From Rhizobium leucaenae USDA 9039 (lineage in GTDB: Bacteria > Pseudomonadota > Alphaproteobacteria > Rhizobiales > Rhizobiaceae), in contig NZ_AUFB01000025.1 of the NCBI RefSeq assembly GCF_000426285.1, positions 1 to 64,000 of the forward strand: DNA of 64,000 nucleotides, in the 5' to 3' direction. A program made the position numbers and the translations under genes. Below are positions 7,455 to 16,028 of the stretch, piece by piece. The notes below the pieces were generated by a model, which did not search any database, had not been told where the DNA came from, and worked only from the letters and a program-made list of their open reading frames with translations. The number at the start of each line of letters is the position of its first letter. Within the stretch, counting starts at the first letter, position 1.

Positions 7455-8047
7455 GCGGCCCCGCCTTTCTCGCCCGCTTGCCATGCCTCGCAGAATTCAC
7501 GCCTTGCCCTCGCAAGCCGCGACATCACGGTTCCGATCGGCACATCGGTGATATCGGCGATCTGGCGATAAGACAGACTTTCCAGCTCCCGCAGCACCAG
7601 CACTTCCCGCGACAGGTCCGCCAGAGAGTTGATGACTTGCCGAACCCGCTGCGACTCCGACTTGCGGATCAAGGCTGCCTCGGGCGTGTCCTCTTCGGAG
7701 GCAACGTCGTGCGCGCCGCTGTATGGCTGATCTTCGTCCTTCGCATCGTTTGCCGTCATGGGCGCCTCGAAACGCGCCTTGCGCCGGCCCTCGCTCAGCC
7801 AGACGTAGTAACAGTTCCGGACGATGGCAAACATCCAGGCGCGGGGCTCGCCACCTCGATAGCCCTCGAAATTGCGATAGGCACGCAAGAACGCTTCCTG
7901 CACGATGTCCTGCGCCGCATCGGCATCCCGGCTGAGAAACCGCGCGAAATTATAGGCCGCATCCAGATGCGGAACGATCGTGTTCTGAAACCGCAACATC
8001 AGATCGCGTGACGCCGGCGAAAGACTCCCGACGTTTTCGCGGTGCAT
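7451..8047 (-). CDS. ECF-family RNA polymerase sigma factor
   Basis: Region 2 (RFQNTIVPHLDAAYNFARFL; DAAQDIVQEAFLRAYRNFE) and region 4 (LSREVLVLRELESLSYRQIA, then the recognition helix with VPIGTVMSRLARARREF) are clear. I chose the ATG at 8047 (198 residues), the normal ECF length. The frame stays open to 8281 and starts at 8059 or 8236 cannot be excluded, as no ribosome site is convincing. It is coupled to the anti-sigma gene. A promoter motif upstream (8301-8326) matches one in front of the divergent operon at 8575, so the pair probably regulates itself and that operon. Confidence 0.88.
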   Translation of the reverse strand: MHRENVGSLSPASRDLMLRFQNTIVPHLDAAYNFARFLSRDADAAQDIVQEAFLRAYRNFEGYRGGEPRAWMFAIVRNCYYVWLSEGRRKARFEAPMTANDAKDEDQPYSGAHDVASEEDTPEAALIRKSESQRVRQVINSLADLSREVLVLRELESLSYRQIADITDVPIGTVMSRLARARREFCEAWQAGEKGGAA

Positions 8048-8300
8048 CGATTGCAGCATCGGACCCACGGCATCGATGGCGACGGCCGAGCGCAGTTTTG
8101 CGATTGGCATTAGGAATTGGCGGACAAAGGCGATAGCAGCCCGCATGCAGATCAAAGGCCGGCTCAACGCGGAAACGAAAGTCCGCGGAGGCCGGTCGTC
8201 GAATGCGAAGAAGGCGAAATGGATATCGGTCGTCATGATCCCTGCATTGCTCCGGCATCGTCGGCTTAGGTTCTGATGCAAATATTGCTCTTCATTCTCC

Positions 8301-8326
8301 AGATCGTTTCAGGCGGCATTTTATTC
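8301..8326 (-). promoter_or_regulatory. ECF-type promoter for the sigma/anti-sigma operon
   Basis: On the complement strand GAATAA (8326-8321), 14 bases, then CGATCT (8306-8301). The same two blocks with identical spacing occur on the opposite strand before the divergent operon. A shared motif in both directions is what an autoregulated ECF factor would give. Confidence 0.6.
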
Positions 8327-8434
8327 TCACCGCCCGCAAATATTTTTCGTCAGCGACGCGCCGCACAGCAGCACGTCTCCCACGTGCCCACTGTGCACCC
8401 GCTCACATAACCGCGCCAGTAGAATTAGGCTAAG

Positions 8435-8456
8435 CTTATCAGAAACTTATCAGAAA
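8435..8456 (+). repeat. Two tandem 11-base repeats
   Basis: CTTATCAGAAA occurs twice in direct succession (8435-8445 and 8446-8456), 15 bases before the GAATAA block of the rightward promoter. It could be an activator site or a chance duplication. The rest of 8048-8574 holds only the two promoter motifs and AT-rich spacer; I see no further gene there. Confidence 0.5.
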
Positions 8457-8470
8457 GATGCGGTGAACCG

Positions 8471-8497
8471 GGAATAATGCGCCGGCACCTGCGATCT
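8471..8497 (+). promoter_or_regulatory. ECF-type promoter for the MBL-TPR-DoxX operon
   Basis: GGAATAA (8471-8477), 14 bases, then CGATCT (8492-8497). This matches the motif before the sigma factor gene in both blocks and spacing. The operon's first start codon is at 8575. Confidence 0.6.
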
Positions 8498-8574
8498 CCT
8501 TCGACAGCGGAGGCATTGATTGACCCCTGTCCTCCGCTTCGCGTGGCGATGCCACTCAAAGAGGAGACAAGACA

Positions 8575-9552
8575 ATGTTCACCATGACGCGCCGCACTGT
8601 TCTCAGCTCGGCCGCGGCAGCAGCCGCTTTCGGCCTGTCGGCGAAGCTGGAATTCCTCCCGTCGCTGGCCAAAGCCGCAACACCGCTTGAACCGGAGGTC
8701 GGTTTCTATCGCTATAAGGTCGGAGATATCGAAGTCACCGCCATCTATGACGGCATATGGCGCAAGCCGCATGATCCCGCCTTCATCAAGAACGCCTCCA
8801 TCGAGGATACCAAGCAGGCGCTGGCCGCCGCCGGCCAGACCACCGAATTCATGCCCATTCCGCTCACCGTCGTCGTCCTGAAGATCGGCGACCGATTGGT
8901 CATGATGGATGCGGGCTCCGGCGTTGGCCAATGGCAGGCCAATGCGACCCATTTGCCCGCCAACATGGCCGCCGCCGGTATCGACTACAAGAACATCGAC
9001 ACGGTGGTCATCTCGCATTTCCATCCCGATCACGTCTGGGGCCTGATGGAAAAAGGCACGAACGAACCGGTTTTTGACCATGCCGAGCTCATCACCAACG
9101 CCGACGAATTCAATTGGTGGACGGCGCCCGACCGCGTCGACAAGCTCGCCGCAGGCCGCAAGGAGGCCGGAAAACGCATCGGCGCCGTCTTTCCAAAATG
9201 GAATAACTGGAAACTGGTCGGCGATGGCGCGGAGGTGGCTCCCGGCGTTCACCTCGTCGCCGCACCCGGCCATACGCCCGGCCATTCCACCTTCCTTGTC
9301 GCTTCGGGCAAGGAACAGCTACTCGTTTCCGCCGACATCATGTACGTGCCGGCACTACTCGCTCCCCATCCGGAATGGGAAGGTAGCTACGATCAGGACG
9401 GACCGGCGGCCGTCGCAACGCGCCGCAAACTGGTCGATCGCATCATCGCCGACAATATCAAGATCTGCGGTTCGCATTTCCCCTTCCCGGGCTCCGGCAC
9501 CTTCGTGAAGGACGGCAATGCCTATGGTTTCACCCCGACAACACAAGCCTGA
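8575..9552 (+). CDS. Exported metallo-beta-lactamase-fold hydrolase
   Basis: This 325-residue protein begins with a Tat-like signal (TMTRRTVLSSAAAAAAFGLS; cut likely after the KAA near 36). The metal site of the MBL fold is intact in SHFHPDHVWG (H148, H150, D152, H153), with later ligands in APGHTPGHS and the VSADI segment. Family members hydrolyse lactones, thioesters or organophosphates (quorum-quenching lactonases and methyl-parathion-hydrolase relatives). The periplasmic substrate here is unknown. GAGGAGACAAGACA supports the start. It leads an operon with the TPR and DoxX genes and has an ECF-type promoter, so it is probably a stress-response product. Confidence 0.87.
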   Translation: MFTMTRRTVLSSAAAAAAFGLSAKLEFLPSLAKAATPLEPEVGFYRYKVGDIEVTAIYDGIWRKPHDPAFIKNASIEDTKQALAAAGQTTEFMPIPLTVVVLKIGDRLVMMDAGSGVGQWQANATHLPANMAAAGIDYKNIDTVVISHFHPDHVWGLMEKGTNEPVFDHAELITNADEFNWWTAPDRVDKLAAGRKEAGKRIGAVFPKWNNWKLVGDGAEVAPGVHLVAAPGHTPGHSTFLVASGKEQLLVSADIMYVPALLAPHPEWEGSYDQDGPAAVATRRKLVDRIIADNIKICGSHFPFPGSGTFVKDGNAYGFTPTTQA

Positions 9553-9571
9553 AAGCTCAAGGAGACCTATC

Positions 9572-10033
9572 ATGATCAGACACGCAATCTTCGGCGCCGT
9601 CAGCCTTTGCGCCGTCATCATCCTTCCCGCAGCCATCGCGCTCCCGGCTTTGGCCGTCGACAACATGGAAACAGCGGATGCGCCGGACCTGACCTCCGTT
9701 CGCGCCAAGATCGACGCGAAGGACTATGCCGGAGCATTGGCCGAACTCCGCGGCCTGGCAGAGGATCACCAGCAGGCGGATGTCTATAATCTTCTGGGCT
9801 TCACGCTCAGAAAGACCGGCGATTTCCAGACCTCGCTGACCTACTACACCAAGGCGCTGGAACTGCAGCCCGATCACAGGGGCGCCCGCGAATATCTCGG
9901 CGAACTCTATGTCGTGACCGGCAACATGGACAAAGCAAAGGAACAACTGGCGACGCTGAAGCAGCTTTGCCCAAGCGGCTGCGAGGAATTGGAAGACTTG
10001 CAAAAGGCGATCGATACCAAAACTGTCAACTAA
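9572..10033 (+). CDS. Exported tetratricopeptide-repeat protein
   Basis: Start ATG 9572 behind AAGGAGACCTATC (153 residues). A signal peptide (MIRHAIFGAVSLCAVIILPA...ALA) precedes two to three TPR units (about 55-125, e.g. ADVYNLLGFTLRKTGDFQTS; ALELQPDHRGAREYLGELY). Two cysteines close to the end (LCPSGCEELEDL) may form a disulfide. It is likely a periplasmic scaffold or partner of the preceding hydrolase; no enzymatic function is visible. Confidence 0.82.
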   Translation: MIRHAIFGAVSLCAVIILPAAIALPALAVDNMETADAPDLTSVRAKIDAKDYAGALAELRGLAEDHQQADVYNLLGFTLRKTGDFQTSLTYYTKALELQPDHRGAREYLGELYVVTGNMDKAKEQLATLKQLCPSGCEELEDLQKAIDTKTVN

Positions 10034-10095
10034 GCTGAGAAAGCAGTGCCTGCGAAGCCGAACGATGCCTCGCAGGCACATTTGGAGGTGGTGAG

Positions 10096-10572
10096 ATGGA
10101 CTATTTGGAAAATGCAAATGTCGTGCATCCGATGGACATAACACTTCTGGCCGGACGGCTGTTGCTCGCCTGGATATTCCTGCATGAGGGCATGGCGCTC
10201 GCGCTCAATTTCGACGCGGCTGTCATCGCCATGGCGAAGCTTGGTGTTTTCGAGCTGCTGGTAGTTGCCGTGATTGCATTGCAGCTCGCGGCGGGTCTTT
10301 CGATAGCCCTCGGTTTGTTGACCCGCCTCGGCGCCCTATCCCTCGGGCTGTTCTGCCTGTCGACGGCGTTGATGTTCCATAACGATTTCGCCAACCACAA
10401 CGAAATCCTGCATTTCGAAAAGGACCTGGCGATCGCCGGCGGCATGTTCGTCCTGGTGACGACAGGTGCTGGCACGCTGTCGGTAGACCGCTTCTTGGAA
10501 CGCCGCATCATGGCCACGGCCGATGAATCCCGCAAGCCGCTGCGCCGCGCGGTCGAGAGAGGAATCCTCTGA
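10096..10572 (+). CDS. DoxX-family membrane protein
   Basis: The 158-residue protein has four membrane helices (about 15-35, 48-70, 75-95, 115-135). The LLAGRLLLAWIFLHEGMALAL and LTRLGALSLGLFCLSTALMF stretches are typical of DoxX. Such proteins are often part of oxidative-stress or thiol-redox membrane complexes. It is third in the presumed ECF-controlled operon and a strong hairpin follows it. Confidence 0.85.
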   Translation: MDYLENANVVHPMDITLLAGRLLLAWIFLHEGMALALNFDAAVIAMAKLGVFELLVVAVIALQLAAGLSIALGLLTRLGALSLGLFCLSTALMFHNDFANHNEILHFEKDLAIAGGMFVLVTTGAGTLSVDRFLERRIMATADESRKPLRRAVERGIL

Positions 10573-10606
10573 ATGCCTCAGACATATCCATCTGCGGGAA
10601 ATCCCT

Positions 10607-10640
10607 GCCGAAAACAGCCTCTTCATGGGCTGTTTTCGGC
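10607..10640 (+). terminator. Hairpin terminator after the DoxX gene
   Basis: A perfect 13-base stem GCCGAAAACAGCC (10607-10619) pairs with GGCTGTTTTCGGC (10628-10640) around an 8-base loop. The T-run follows only after about ten bases, so it may act as a simple stem barrier rather than a classical terminator. Confidence 0.6.
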
Positions 10641-10653
10641 GCTTCCACCGATT

Positions 10654-10667
10654 TTTTAAGCTTAAAA
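10654..10667. promoter_or_regulatory. Palindromic operator TTTTAAGCTTAAAA (class B site) before the aminotransferase
   Basis: A perfect 14-base palindrome about 115 bases before the aminotransferase start. Near-copies occur at 23721, 30860 and 30990, all in promoter regions of this catabolic island, which argues for one shared regulator. Confidence 0.6.
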
Positions 10668-10782
10668 CTTTTTCCTTGAAATACGTGTGATTTTGGATAA
10701 CCATCCCAGAATGAAGGGCAATCCGAGCACCGTCATTCGCGACGGAACGACCCTTTGACGCCAGGATTTCAGGAAAAGTTCC

Positions 10783-11988
10783 TTGTCTCTTCCATCACAG
10801 AGCTTGTCCGAGACGACATGCAGCCGAAATGCCTTCGAGGGCATTCGCGCGCAGATCCGTGATCTGCGCACCGACAATATCGCTGTGCTTGCCAAGCGCG
10901 CCCGTGAGCTCGGCGGCGTCATCCCGCTATGGTTCGGGGAAGGCGACATGACAACGCCGGCCTTCATCCGCGACGCCGCCAAGAAGGCCCTCGACGACGG
11001 CCAGACCTTCTACGTGCCGAACATGCGCGGCCTGCCGGCGCTGAACGAAGCCCTCTCCGGCTATCAGACTCAATGGCACGGCCGCCTCATCCCGATCGAG
11101 CGCACCACTGTCGCCCCCGGCGGCATGCAGGCGCTCCACATGGCGCTGGAACTGCTGGTCGATGTCGGCACCAATGTCGTCTACGTCGCGCCGCAATGGC
11201 CGAACATCCACAATGCCATCCATTTGATCGGCGGTGAGCCGCGTCCCGTGTCCCTCGATTTTGACACCGGTTGGCGGCTCGACCTCGACAAGCTCTTCGC
11301 CCGCTGCGATGCCCGCACCCGCGCCATCTTCCTGTCAACACCGGCGAACCCGACCGGATGGACCGCGACGCGCGAGGAGATGCAGGCGCTGCTCGATTTC
11401 AGCCGCCGCACCGGCATCTGGATCATCTCCGATGAAGTCTATGCGCGCCTCTTTTTCGACGGCGAGATCGCACCGTCGATCCTTCAGGTCGCCGAAGATG
11501 GCGATCGGGTGATCGCCGTCAACAGTTTCTCCAAGGCCTGGGCAATGACCGGCTGGCGCGTCGGCTGGCTGACGCATCCTTCTGATATTGCCGACCAACT
11601 TGGCGCCATGACGCAATACGTAAATAGCGGCACATCGGCGATGACCCAGGCGGGTGCTGCCGTGGCAATCCGCGAAGGCGAGCCGCTGGTTGCCGAGATC
11701 CGGGCCAGGATCAAAGCCGGCCTCGATCTCGCCTATGAAAAGCTGCCGCAGATACCTGGGATCATCCTTCCGGAAAAACCGCGCGGCGGCATGTATGCTT
11801 TCTTCGCGCTAAAGGGCGAAGCCGATGCGACCGCAGTTTGCGAGCGTATTCTGGAATCAGCGCGTGTTGGCCTGGCACCTGGCTATCATTTCGGGGAATC
11901 GTCGCGCGCGTTCCTGCGCATGTGCACATTCCGCGATACCGGGCAGATGCGGACCGCACTCGATCGCATGGTCGACGCGATGAAATGA
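10783..11988 (+). CDS. PLP-dependent aminotransferase, class I/II
   Basis: This 401-residue fold-type I aminotransferase has the PLP lysine K251 in NSFSKAWAMTGWRVG, the LSTPANPTGW motif and the ISDEVYARLFF segment. The start is taken as TTG at 10783 with AGGAAAAG upstream. It transfers the amino group of an amino acid to a 2-oxo acid; substrate choice cannot be read, but it is followed by an amino-acid-type ABC binding protein and permease. It carries a class B operator shared with the island. A role in making an aryl-pyruvate (for example indolepyruvate for the IorAB-like enzyme at 19706-23428) is plausible inference. Confidence 0.88.
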   Translation: MSLPSQSLSETTCSRNAFEGIRAQIRDLRTDNIAVLAKRARELGGVIPLWFGEGDMTTPAFIRDAAKKALDDGQTFYVPNMRGLPALNEALSGYQTQWHGRLIPIERTTVAPGGMQALHMALELLVDVGTNVVYVAPQWPNIHNAIHLIGGEPRPVSLDFDTGWRLDLDKLFARCDARTRAIFLSTPANPTGWTATREEMQALLDFSRRTGIWIISDEVYARLFFDGEIAPSILQVAEDGDRVIAVNSFSKAWAMTGWRVGWLTHPSDIADQLGAMTQYVNSGTSAMTQAGAAVAIREGEPLVAEIRARIKAGLDLAYEKLPQIPGIILPEKPRGGMYAFFALKGEADATAVCERILESARVGLAPGYHFGESSRAFLRMCTFRDTGQMRTALDRMVDAMK

Positions 11989-12066
11989 CGGCCCGCCCAC
12001 ATGGCGGACCGGCAATACCCGCGGGCAGAAGGCGCCCGCGGCCATAACCAGAGGGAGACAAATCCA

Positions 12067-12864
12067 ATGAATTTTACCCGTCGTAATCTACTGGTCCTAG
12101 CGACCGTCGTCGGCATGGCCGGCGGAAGCCACTTCGCCTATGCCGCCGACGTGCTGAATGTCGGCTCCTATCCGAACAACCCGCCCTTCGAATATAAGAC
12201 CGACAGCGGTACCTTCGAAGGCTTCGAGGTTGATATCGTCAACGAAGCCGCCAAGCGCGCCGGCATGACGACCAACATCGCCGACTACGGCTTCCAGGCC
12301 CTGTTTGCAGCCACCAGCTCCAAGCGCATTGACGTCGCGATCTCCTCGATCACCATCACGCCGGAACGGCTGAAATCGCAATCCTTCACCCAGCCCTATT
12401 ACGATTCCGACATGGGCATCGCCACCAAGGACGGCAGCGCGATCAAGGGCCTTGCCGACCTCAAGGGCAAGACCGTCGGCGTCCTTTCCGGCTCGACCGG
12501 CGAGAAGTGGGTTAACGAGAATAAGGCCGCCAATGGCTTCGCCGACGTCAAGGGCTACAACGCCCAGCAGGATATGTTCCTCGATCTCGGCGCCGGCCGC
12601 ATCGACGCAGTCGTCAGCGACATCCCGGGCATGCAGTATCTCTTCGTCAAAACGAAGGGCTTCGCCATCAAGGACCGCATCAAGACCGGCGAACAATACG
12701 GCCTGATGATGACCAAGGATTCGCCGCTGGTCGCCAAGATAAATGATGCCATCACGGCAATGAAGAAAGACGGCACGCTGGAAAAGATCCACGAAAAGTG
12801 GTTCGGCAGCAAGGCACCCGCCGGCTCCTCCACCGTCACCGAAATGCCTATCCCCAAGGCGTGA
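12067..12864 (+). CDS. ABC transporter substrate-binding protein, polar amino acid type
   Basis: The 265-residue SBP_bac_3-family protein has a signal peptide ending at AYA (about residue 26). Typical family stretches follow: VGSYPNNPPFEYKTDSG, FEGFEVDIVNEAAKRAG and the ITITPERLKSQSFTQPYY hinge-side motif. It captures a small amino-acid-like solute in the periplasm for the permease downstream. Ribosome site GAGGGAGACAAATCCA. A stem-loop separates it from the permease, as is usual where binding protein is made in excess. Confidence 0.88.
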   Translation: MNFTRRNLLVLATVVGMAGGSHFAYAADVLNVGSYPNNPPFEYKTDSGTFEGFEVDIVNEAAKRAGMTTNIADYGFQALFAATSSKRIDVAISSITITPERLKSQSFTQPYYDSDMGIATKDGSAIKGLADLKGKTVGVLSGSTGEKWVNENKAANGFADVKGYNAQQDMFLDLGAGRIDAVVSDIPGMQYLFVKTKGFAIKDRIKTGEQYGLMMTKDSPLVAKINDAITAMKKDGTLEKIHEKWFGSKAPAGSSTVTEMPIPKA

Positions 12865-12889
12865 TCAAAAGATCACTTTCCGGAATCTC

Positions 12890-12914
12890 TACGCCGGCCC
12901 CTTCGGCCGGCGTA
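12890..12914 (+). terminator. Stem-loop between binding protein and permease
   Basis: TACGCCGGCC (12890-12899) and GGCCGGCGTA (12905-12914) form a perfect 10-base stem with a 5-base loop. No long T-run follows, so it likely acts as a partial terminator or mRNA stabiliser. Confidence 0.6.
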
Positions 12915-13058
12915 ATTATGCTAAAGCTCGTCGCGATCTTTCAGATTCGCTCCCACGCTTTAGCTCCTTGTTTGTGCATGTCGTTTTCGCAAAACCGCCG
13001 CACACTTTTGCGCGACATGCATTAGATCTTCATTCTGTTCCGCCTGATGGGAGTGCCA

Positions 13059-13733
13059 ATGTCGCTCGTCGATACTTTCTTCAATTCCGACGTCATGATT
13101 TCGGCCTTTCCCCAATTGCTGCGCGGTCTCTGGATGACGCTGGCGCTCGGCATCGTCAGTATCCTAATCGGTGTTTCCGGCGGGCTCATCGTCAGCCTGA
13201 TCCGCCTCTATGCACCCAAGCCGTTCCGGCTGCTAACGGTCGCCTATATCGACATCATGCGCGCCATGCCGATGCTGGTGGTGCTGATCCTGATCTATTA
13301 TGCCCTGCCCTTTGTCGGCATCAGCTTCTCCGCCTGGTGGTCTGCGATTTTGGGCTTCTCCATCGTGCTTGCCGCCTATTCGGCGGAAGTCTTCCGCTCG
13401 GGCATCGAAAGCGTGCCGCGCGGTCAGTTCGAGGCGGCCGCGGCACTCGGCATTCCATTTCTGGTAACGCTTTACAAGGTCGTGCTGCCGCAGGCAATCC
13501 GCATCGTCATTCCGCCGACCACCAGCAACTGCGTCTCCATGTTCAAGGATACGTCGCTCGCCTCGACCGTGGCTCTGCCGGAGCTTCTAAAAGAGGGACA
13601 GAACGCGCAGGGCTTCTATGCCAATCCCTCGCCGCTGATCATGGCCGCGCTGATCTATATCATCCTACTCTGGCCGATGGTGCGGCTCGTGAGCGTTCTC
13701 GAAAAGAGGTTCAAGAGCGAGAAGGCGCACTAA
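13059..13733 (+). CDS. ABC transporter permease, polar amino acid type
   Basis: I use ATG 13059 (224 residues) because GGGAGTGCCA fits it better than the ATG at 13047. There are about five membrane helices of the His/Glu/Gln permease family. The cytoplasmic EAA loop with ESVPRGQFEAAAALGIPF is present and contacts an ATPase. No ATP-binding gene follows; the next gene is a convergent MarR regulator. The ATPase must come from elsewhere in the genome. Confidence 0.88.
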   Translation: MSLVDTFFNSDVMISAFPQLLRGLWMTLALGIVSILIGVSGGLIVSLIRLYAPKPFRLLTVAYIDIMRAMPMLVVLILIYYALPFVGISFSAWWSAILGFSIVLAAYSAEVFRSGIESVPRGQFEAAAALGIPFLVTLYKVVLPQAIRIVIPPTTSNCVSMFKDTSLASTVALPELLKEGQNAQGFYANPSPLIMAALIYIILLWPMVRLVSVLEKRFKSEKAH

Positions 13734-13845
13734 ACCAAGTCCAGGAAAAGTGCGCAGCGGTTTTCCGTCCGGAATTGCGAAAGAACAAACAGAAAGAGCG
13801 GTGCTGAGAGTCCGTGAAAAGCGGTAACCGCTCCCAGCGCAGCCA

Positions 13846-14361
13846 TCAGTCGAAGGCGGCGCCCGAAAGGTGATTGTTCACGGACGATTTTACCCCGCCA
13901 ATATCCTTCCAGAGTTCGGCGACGATGGCGGGATCGACGTCGGCCATCATGTCTCGCAGCCAGCCCTCATGGGCAGCGGCCATGGCGGTGAACAGCTCCT
14001 CGCCCTTATTCGTCAGCTTGGCGACTGTCACGCGCCTGTCGCCGTCCGGCGTCTCGCGCAGCACCAGGCCGTCCGTTTCCAGCCGCTCGACCAATCCCGT
14101 CACATTGCCGTTGGTGACCATCGTACGTTTGGAAAGTTCTCCAAGCCGCAGACCGTCGCGCTCACGATAGAGCTGCGCCATCAGGTCGAATTGCGGCAGC
14201 GTTGCGCCGAATTCGTTGCGAAGCCGGCGGCGGATTTCCTGCGATATCAGCTTCGTGGTCGACAGCATGCGCAGCCAAAGCCGCAGTTCCTGCTTTTTGC
14301 CTTCCTGCGCGCCCTGGACGATGATCTCCAGATCGACGGTTCCACTTTCGGACTCTGCCAT
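13846..14361 (-). CDS. MarR-family regulator (first of two in the island)
   Basis: This 171-residue winged-helix protein shows the MarR core at about 45-130 (LPQFDLMAQLYRERDGLRLG; MVTNGNVTGLVERLETDGLV; wing TPDGDRRVTVAKLTNKGEEL). MarR proteins are dimeric repressors released by phenolic or other aromatic ligands, and MarR proteins control indoleacetate catabolism in other bacteria (IacR, IadR). Twenty-two bases before its start lies a palindrome, TTCATATATGAA. A related sequence occurs before the isatin-hydrolase-like, IorA-like and anthraniloyl-CoA genes, making it the best candidate regulator for that set. Confidence 0.9.
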   Translation of the reverse strand: MAESESGTVDLEIIVQGAQEGKKQELRLWLRMLSTTKLISQEIRRRLRNEFGATLPQFDLMAQLYRERDGLRLGELSKRTMVTNGNVTGLVERLETDGLVLRETPDGDRRVTVAKLTNKGEELFTAMAAAHEGWLRDMMADVDPAIVAELWKDIGGVKSSVNNHLSGAAFD

Positions 14362-14383
14362 GATGTCAGCTCAAATCATCGCG

Positions 14384-14403
14384 TTGCAATTTCATATATG
14401 AAC
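14384..14403. promoter_or_regulatory. Class A operator before the MarR gene
   Basis: TTGCAATTTCATATATGAAC contains the perfect palindrome TTCATATATGAA (14391-14402). Related 20-22 base sequences starting TTGCAA and centred on TCATAT occur at 16251 and 23471, and a weaker one at 30893. Autoregulation of the MarR gene is the simplest reading. Confidence 0.55.
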
Positions 14404-14459
14404 GGTCTACGGAGCAATATTTCAAATGTCAAAGGTTTACGCACCAAGCTCGAAGACGG

Positions 14460-16028
14460 TCACTTCGCCAGCATTTTCCCCAGCATGAAGCCTGAGCCGG
14501 CCCCCGTGCCCGCACCCGGCCAGGTAGACGCGCCGCACATATAAAGCGAACCGACCGGCGTTTTGTAGCGCGAATAACCGGCGAGCGGGCGAAACAGAAA
14601 ATTCTGGTCGAGATGGTGGCTACCGGAAAGATTGTCGCCGCCGATCAGATTGGGATTTTCACGCTCGAGATCGAGGGGCGAAAACACCGACCGGCCCAAG
14701 ATCTTGCCGCGCAGTCCGGGCGCATAACGCTCGACTATGTCGAGCACACGCTCGGCATAGGCATCCTTCACCTCGTCCCAATTCTGCCCACTGATCTCGC
14801 CCGCTGCGTCGCGACTGAACTCAGCCGGCAAGACGCGCACCTGTATCCAGAGCACATGCCGGCCATCTGGCGCCCGCGACGGATCGATCGCCGTTGGCTG
14901 GCCCACAACCAATGCCGGCTCGGCCGGCAAAAGCCCGCCCATCGCTTCGGCATAAACACGCGACATCATCTCCATATCCGGTGCGATGTGGACATAAGCG
15001 AATGTCCTGAGCTCCTTTCCACCAGTCCAATCCGGCAGGCCGGAAAGCGCCAGGTGGATTATCATCGTGCCGGGTCCGGCACGGAAACGAGCAACCCTGC
15101 GGTCGAACTCCTGACGCGAGGCATCCGGATCGAGAAGCTTTCCGAATAGGATCTGCGGGTGGATATTGGCGATGACGGCGCGTTTGGCTTCGTAACGGCG
15201 TCCATCGGCGAGCACGACACCGGTCGCCTTGCCGCCGGTGGTGACGATTTTGTCGACGCGCGTGCCGAGCATCAGCTCGCCGCCTTTGGCTTTGAGCACA
15301 CCGATCATCGCCTTGACGATCGTGTCGGCGCCTCCTTTGCCGATCACCATGCCAAAGGCTTGGTTGGCCATCGATTCGAGATAGGGAAACAGTGCGCCAC
15401 CGGCGACATCCGGTGCGAAATCGAGATGCAATCCCCAGGCGGCCATCATCGTCTTGAGCTTGGCATTCTGGAACCGCGCGTCGAGAAAATCGCGCGGCGA
15501 GGCAAACAGCATCCGTGCGGTCTCATAGAGCCAGCCGGTCCCTTTTTCCCGCCAAGCCTTCCAGACGACGCGCGCGGCAGCCGCCGACGGCATTGGCGAA
15601 CCGAGCAAGCCGAAAATATGCGGCGCATCCGATGCGAATTCCGACAGCATGGCCCGCCAGGCTGCCGCATCCTGCGGCGAAATATCGGCGATCGCGCCTG
15701 TGGTCTTTTCCAGATCGGTGCTCACACCGAGATGAGTGTCGTCGCGGAACACGCTCGCAAAGCAATCGGCTGCCGGCACGAAGCCGAGACCCGCGGCCGT
15801 CAACTCATTCTTGTACTCAGCGAAAAAGGCGGAGCCGGCGAACATCGAGAGGTTCATGGCGCAAAGGTCGTGCCGAAAACCTGGCAGCGTCACTTCGCGG
15901 GTTTTCACCGCACCGCCGGGCTCGGCATTGCCCTCGATGACGGCGACTTTCCAGCCCTTCGCCGCTAGATGCACCGCCGCCGCCAGGCCATTATGACCTG
16001 CACCCACAATGATCGCATCATAGCCCAT
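14460..16028 (-). CDS. FAD-dependent oxidoreductase, phytoene-dehydrogenase-like (COG1233), copy A
   Basis: The 522-residue amine-oxidase/phytoene-desaturase-fold flavoprotein has the FAD dinucleotide motif near the N-terminus (IIVGAGHNGLAAAVHLAAKG, then the acidic VIEGN end and GGAVKT). The C-terminal FAD motif is LYMCGASTWPGAGTGAGSGF. COG1233 members outside carotenoid synthesis are mostly uncharacterised. It faces the isatin-hydrolase-like gene across a promoter region with a class A operator, and a second COG1233 gene lies just beyond. The pair may oxidise an indolic or oxindolic substrate; this is inference from context. Ribosome site AGAGGG. Confidence 0.82.
   Translation of the reverse strand: MGYDAIIVGAGHNGLAAAVHLAAKGWKVAVIEGNAEPGGAVKTREVTLPGFRHDLCAMNLSMFAGSAFFAEYKNELTAAGLGFVPAADCFASVFRDDTHLGVSTDLEKTTGAIADISPQDAAAWRAMLSEFASDAPHIFGLLGSPMPSAAAARVVWKAWREKGTGWLYETARMLFASPRDFLDARFQNAKLKTMMAAWGLHLDFAPDVAGGALFPYLESMANQAFGMVIGKGGADTIVKAMIGVLKAKGGELMLGTRVDKIVTTGGKATGVVLADGRRYEAKRAVIANIHPQILFGKLLDPDASRQEFDRRVARFRAGPGTMIIHLALSGLPDWTGGKELRTFAYVHIAPDMEMMSRVYAEAMGGLLPAEPALVVGQPTAIDPSRAPDGRHVLWIQVRVLPAEFSRDAAGEISGQNWDEVKDAYAERVLDIVERYAPGLRGKILGRSVFSPLDLERENPNLIGGDNLSGSHHLDQNFLFRPLAGYSRYKTPVGSLYMCGASTWPGAGTGAGSGFMLGKMLAK

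Noticed and set aside
12968..13807. Open frame overlapping the amino-acid permease in another frame
   Set aside because: It has no ribosome site or domain, whereas the permease frame shows membrane helices and the EAA loop.
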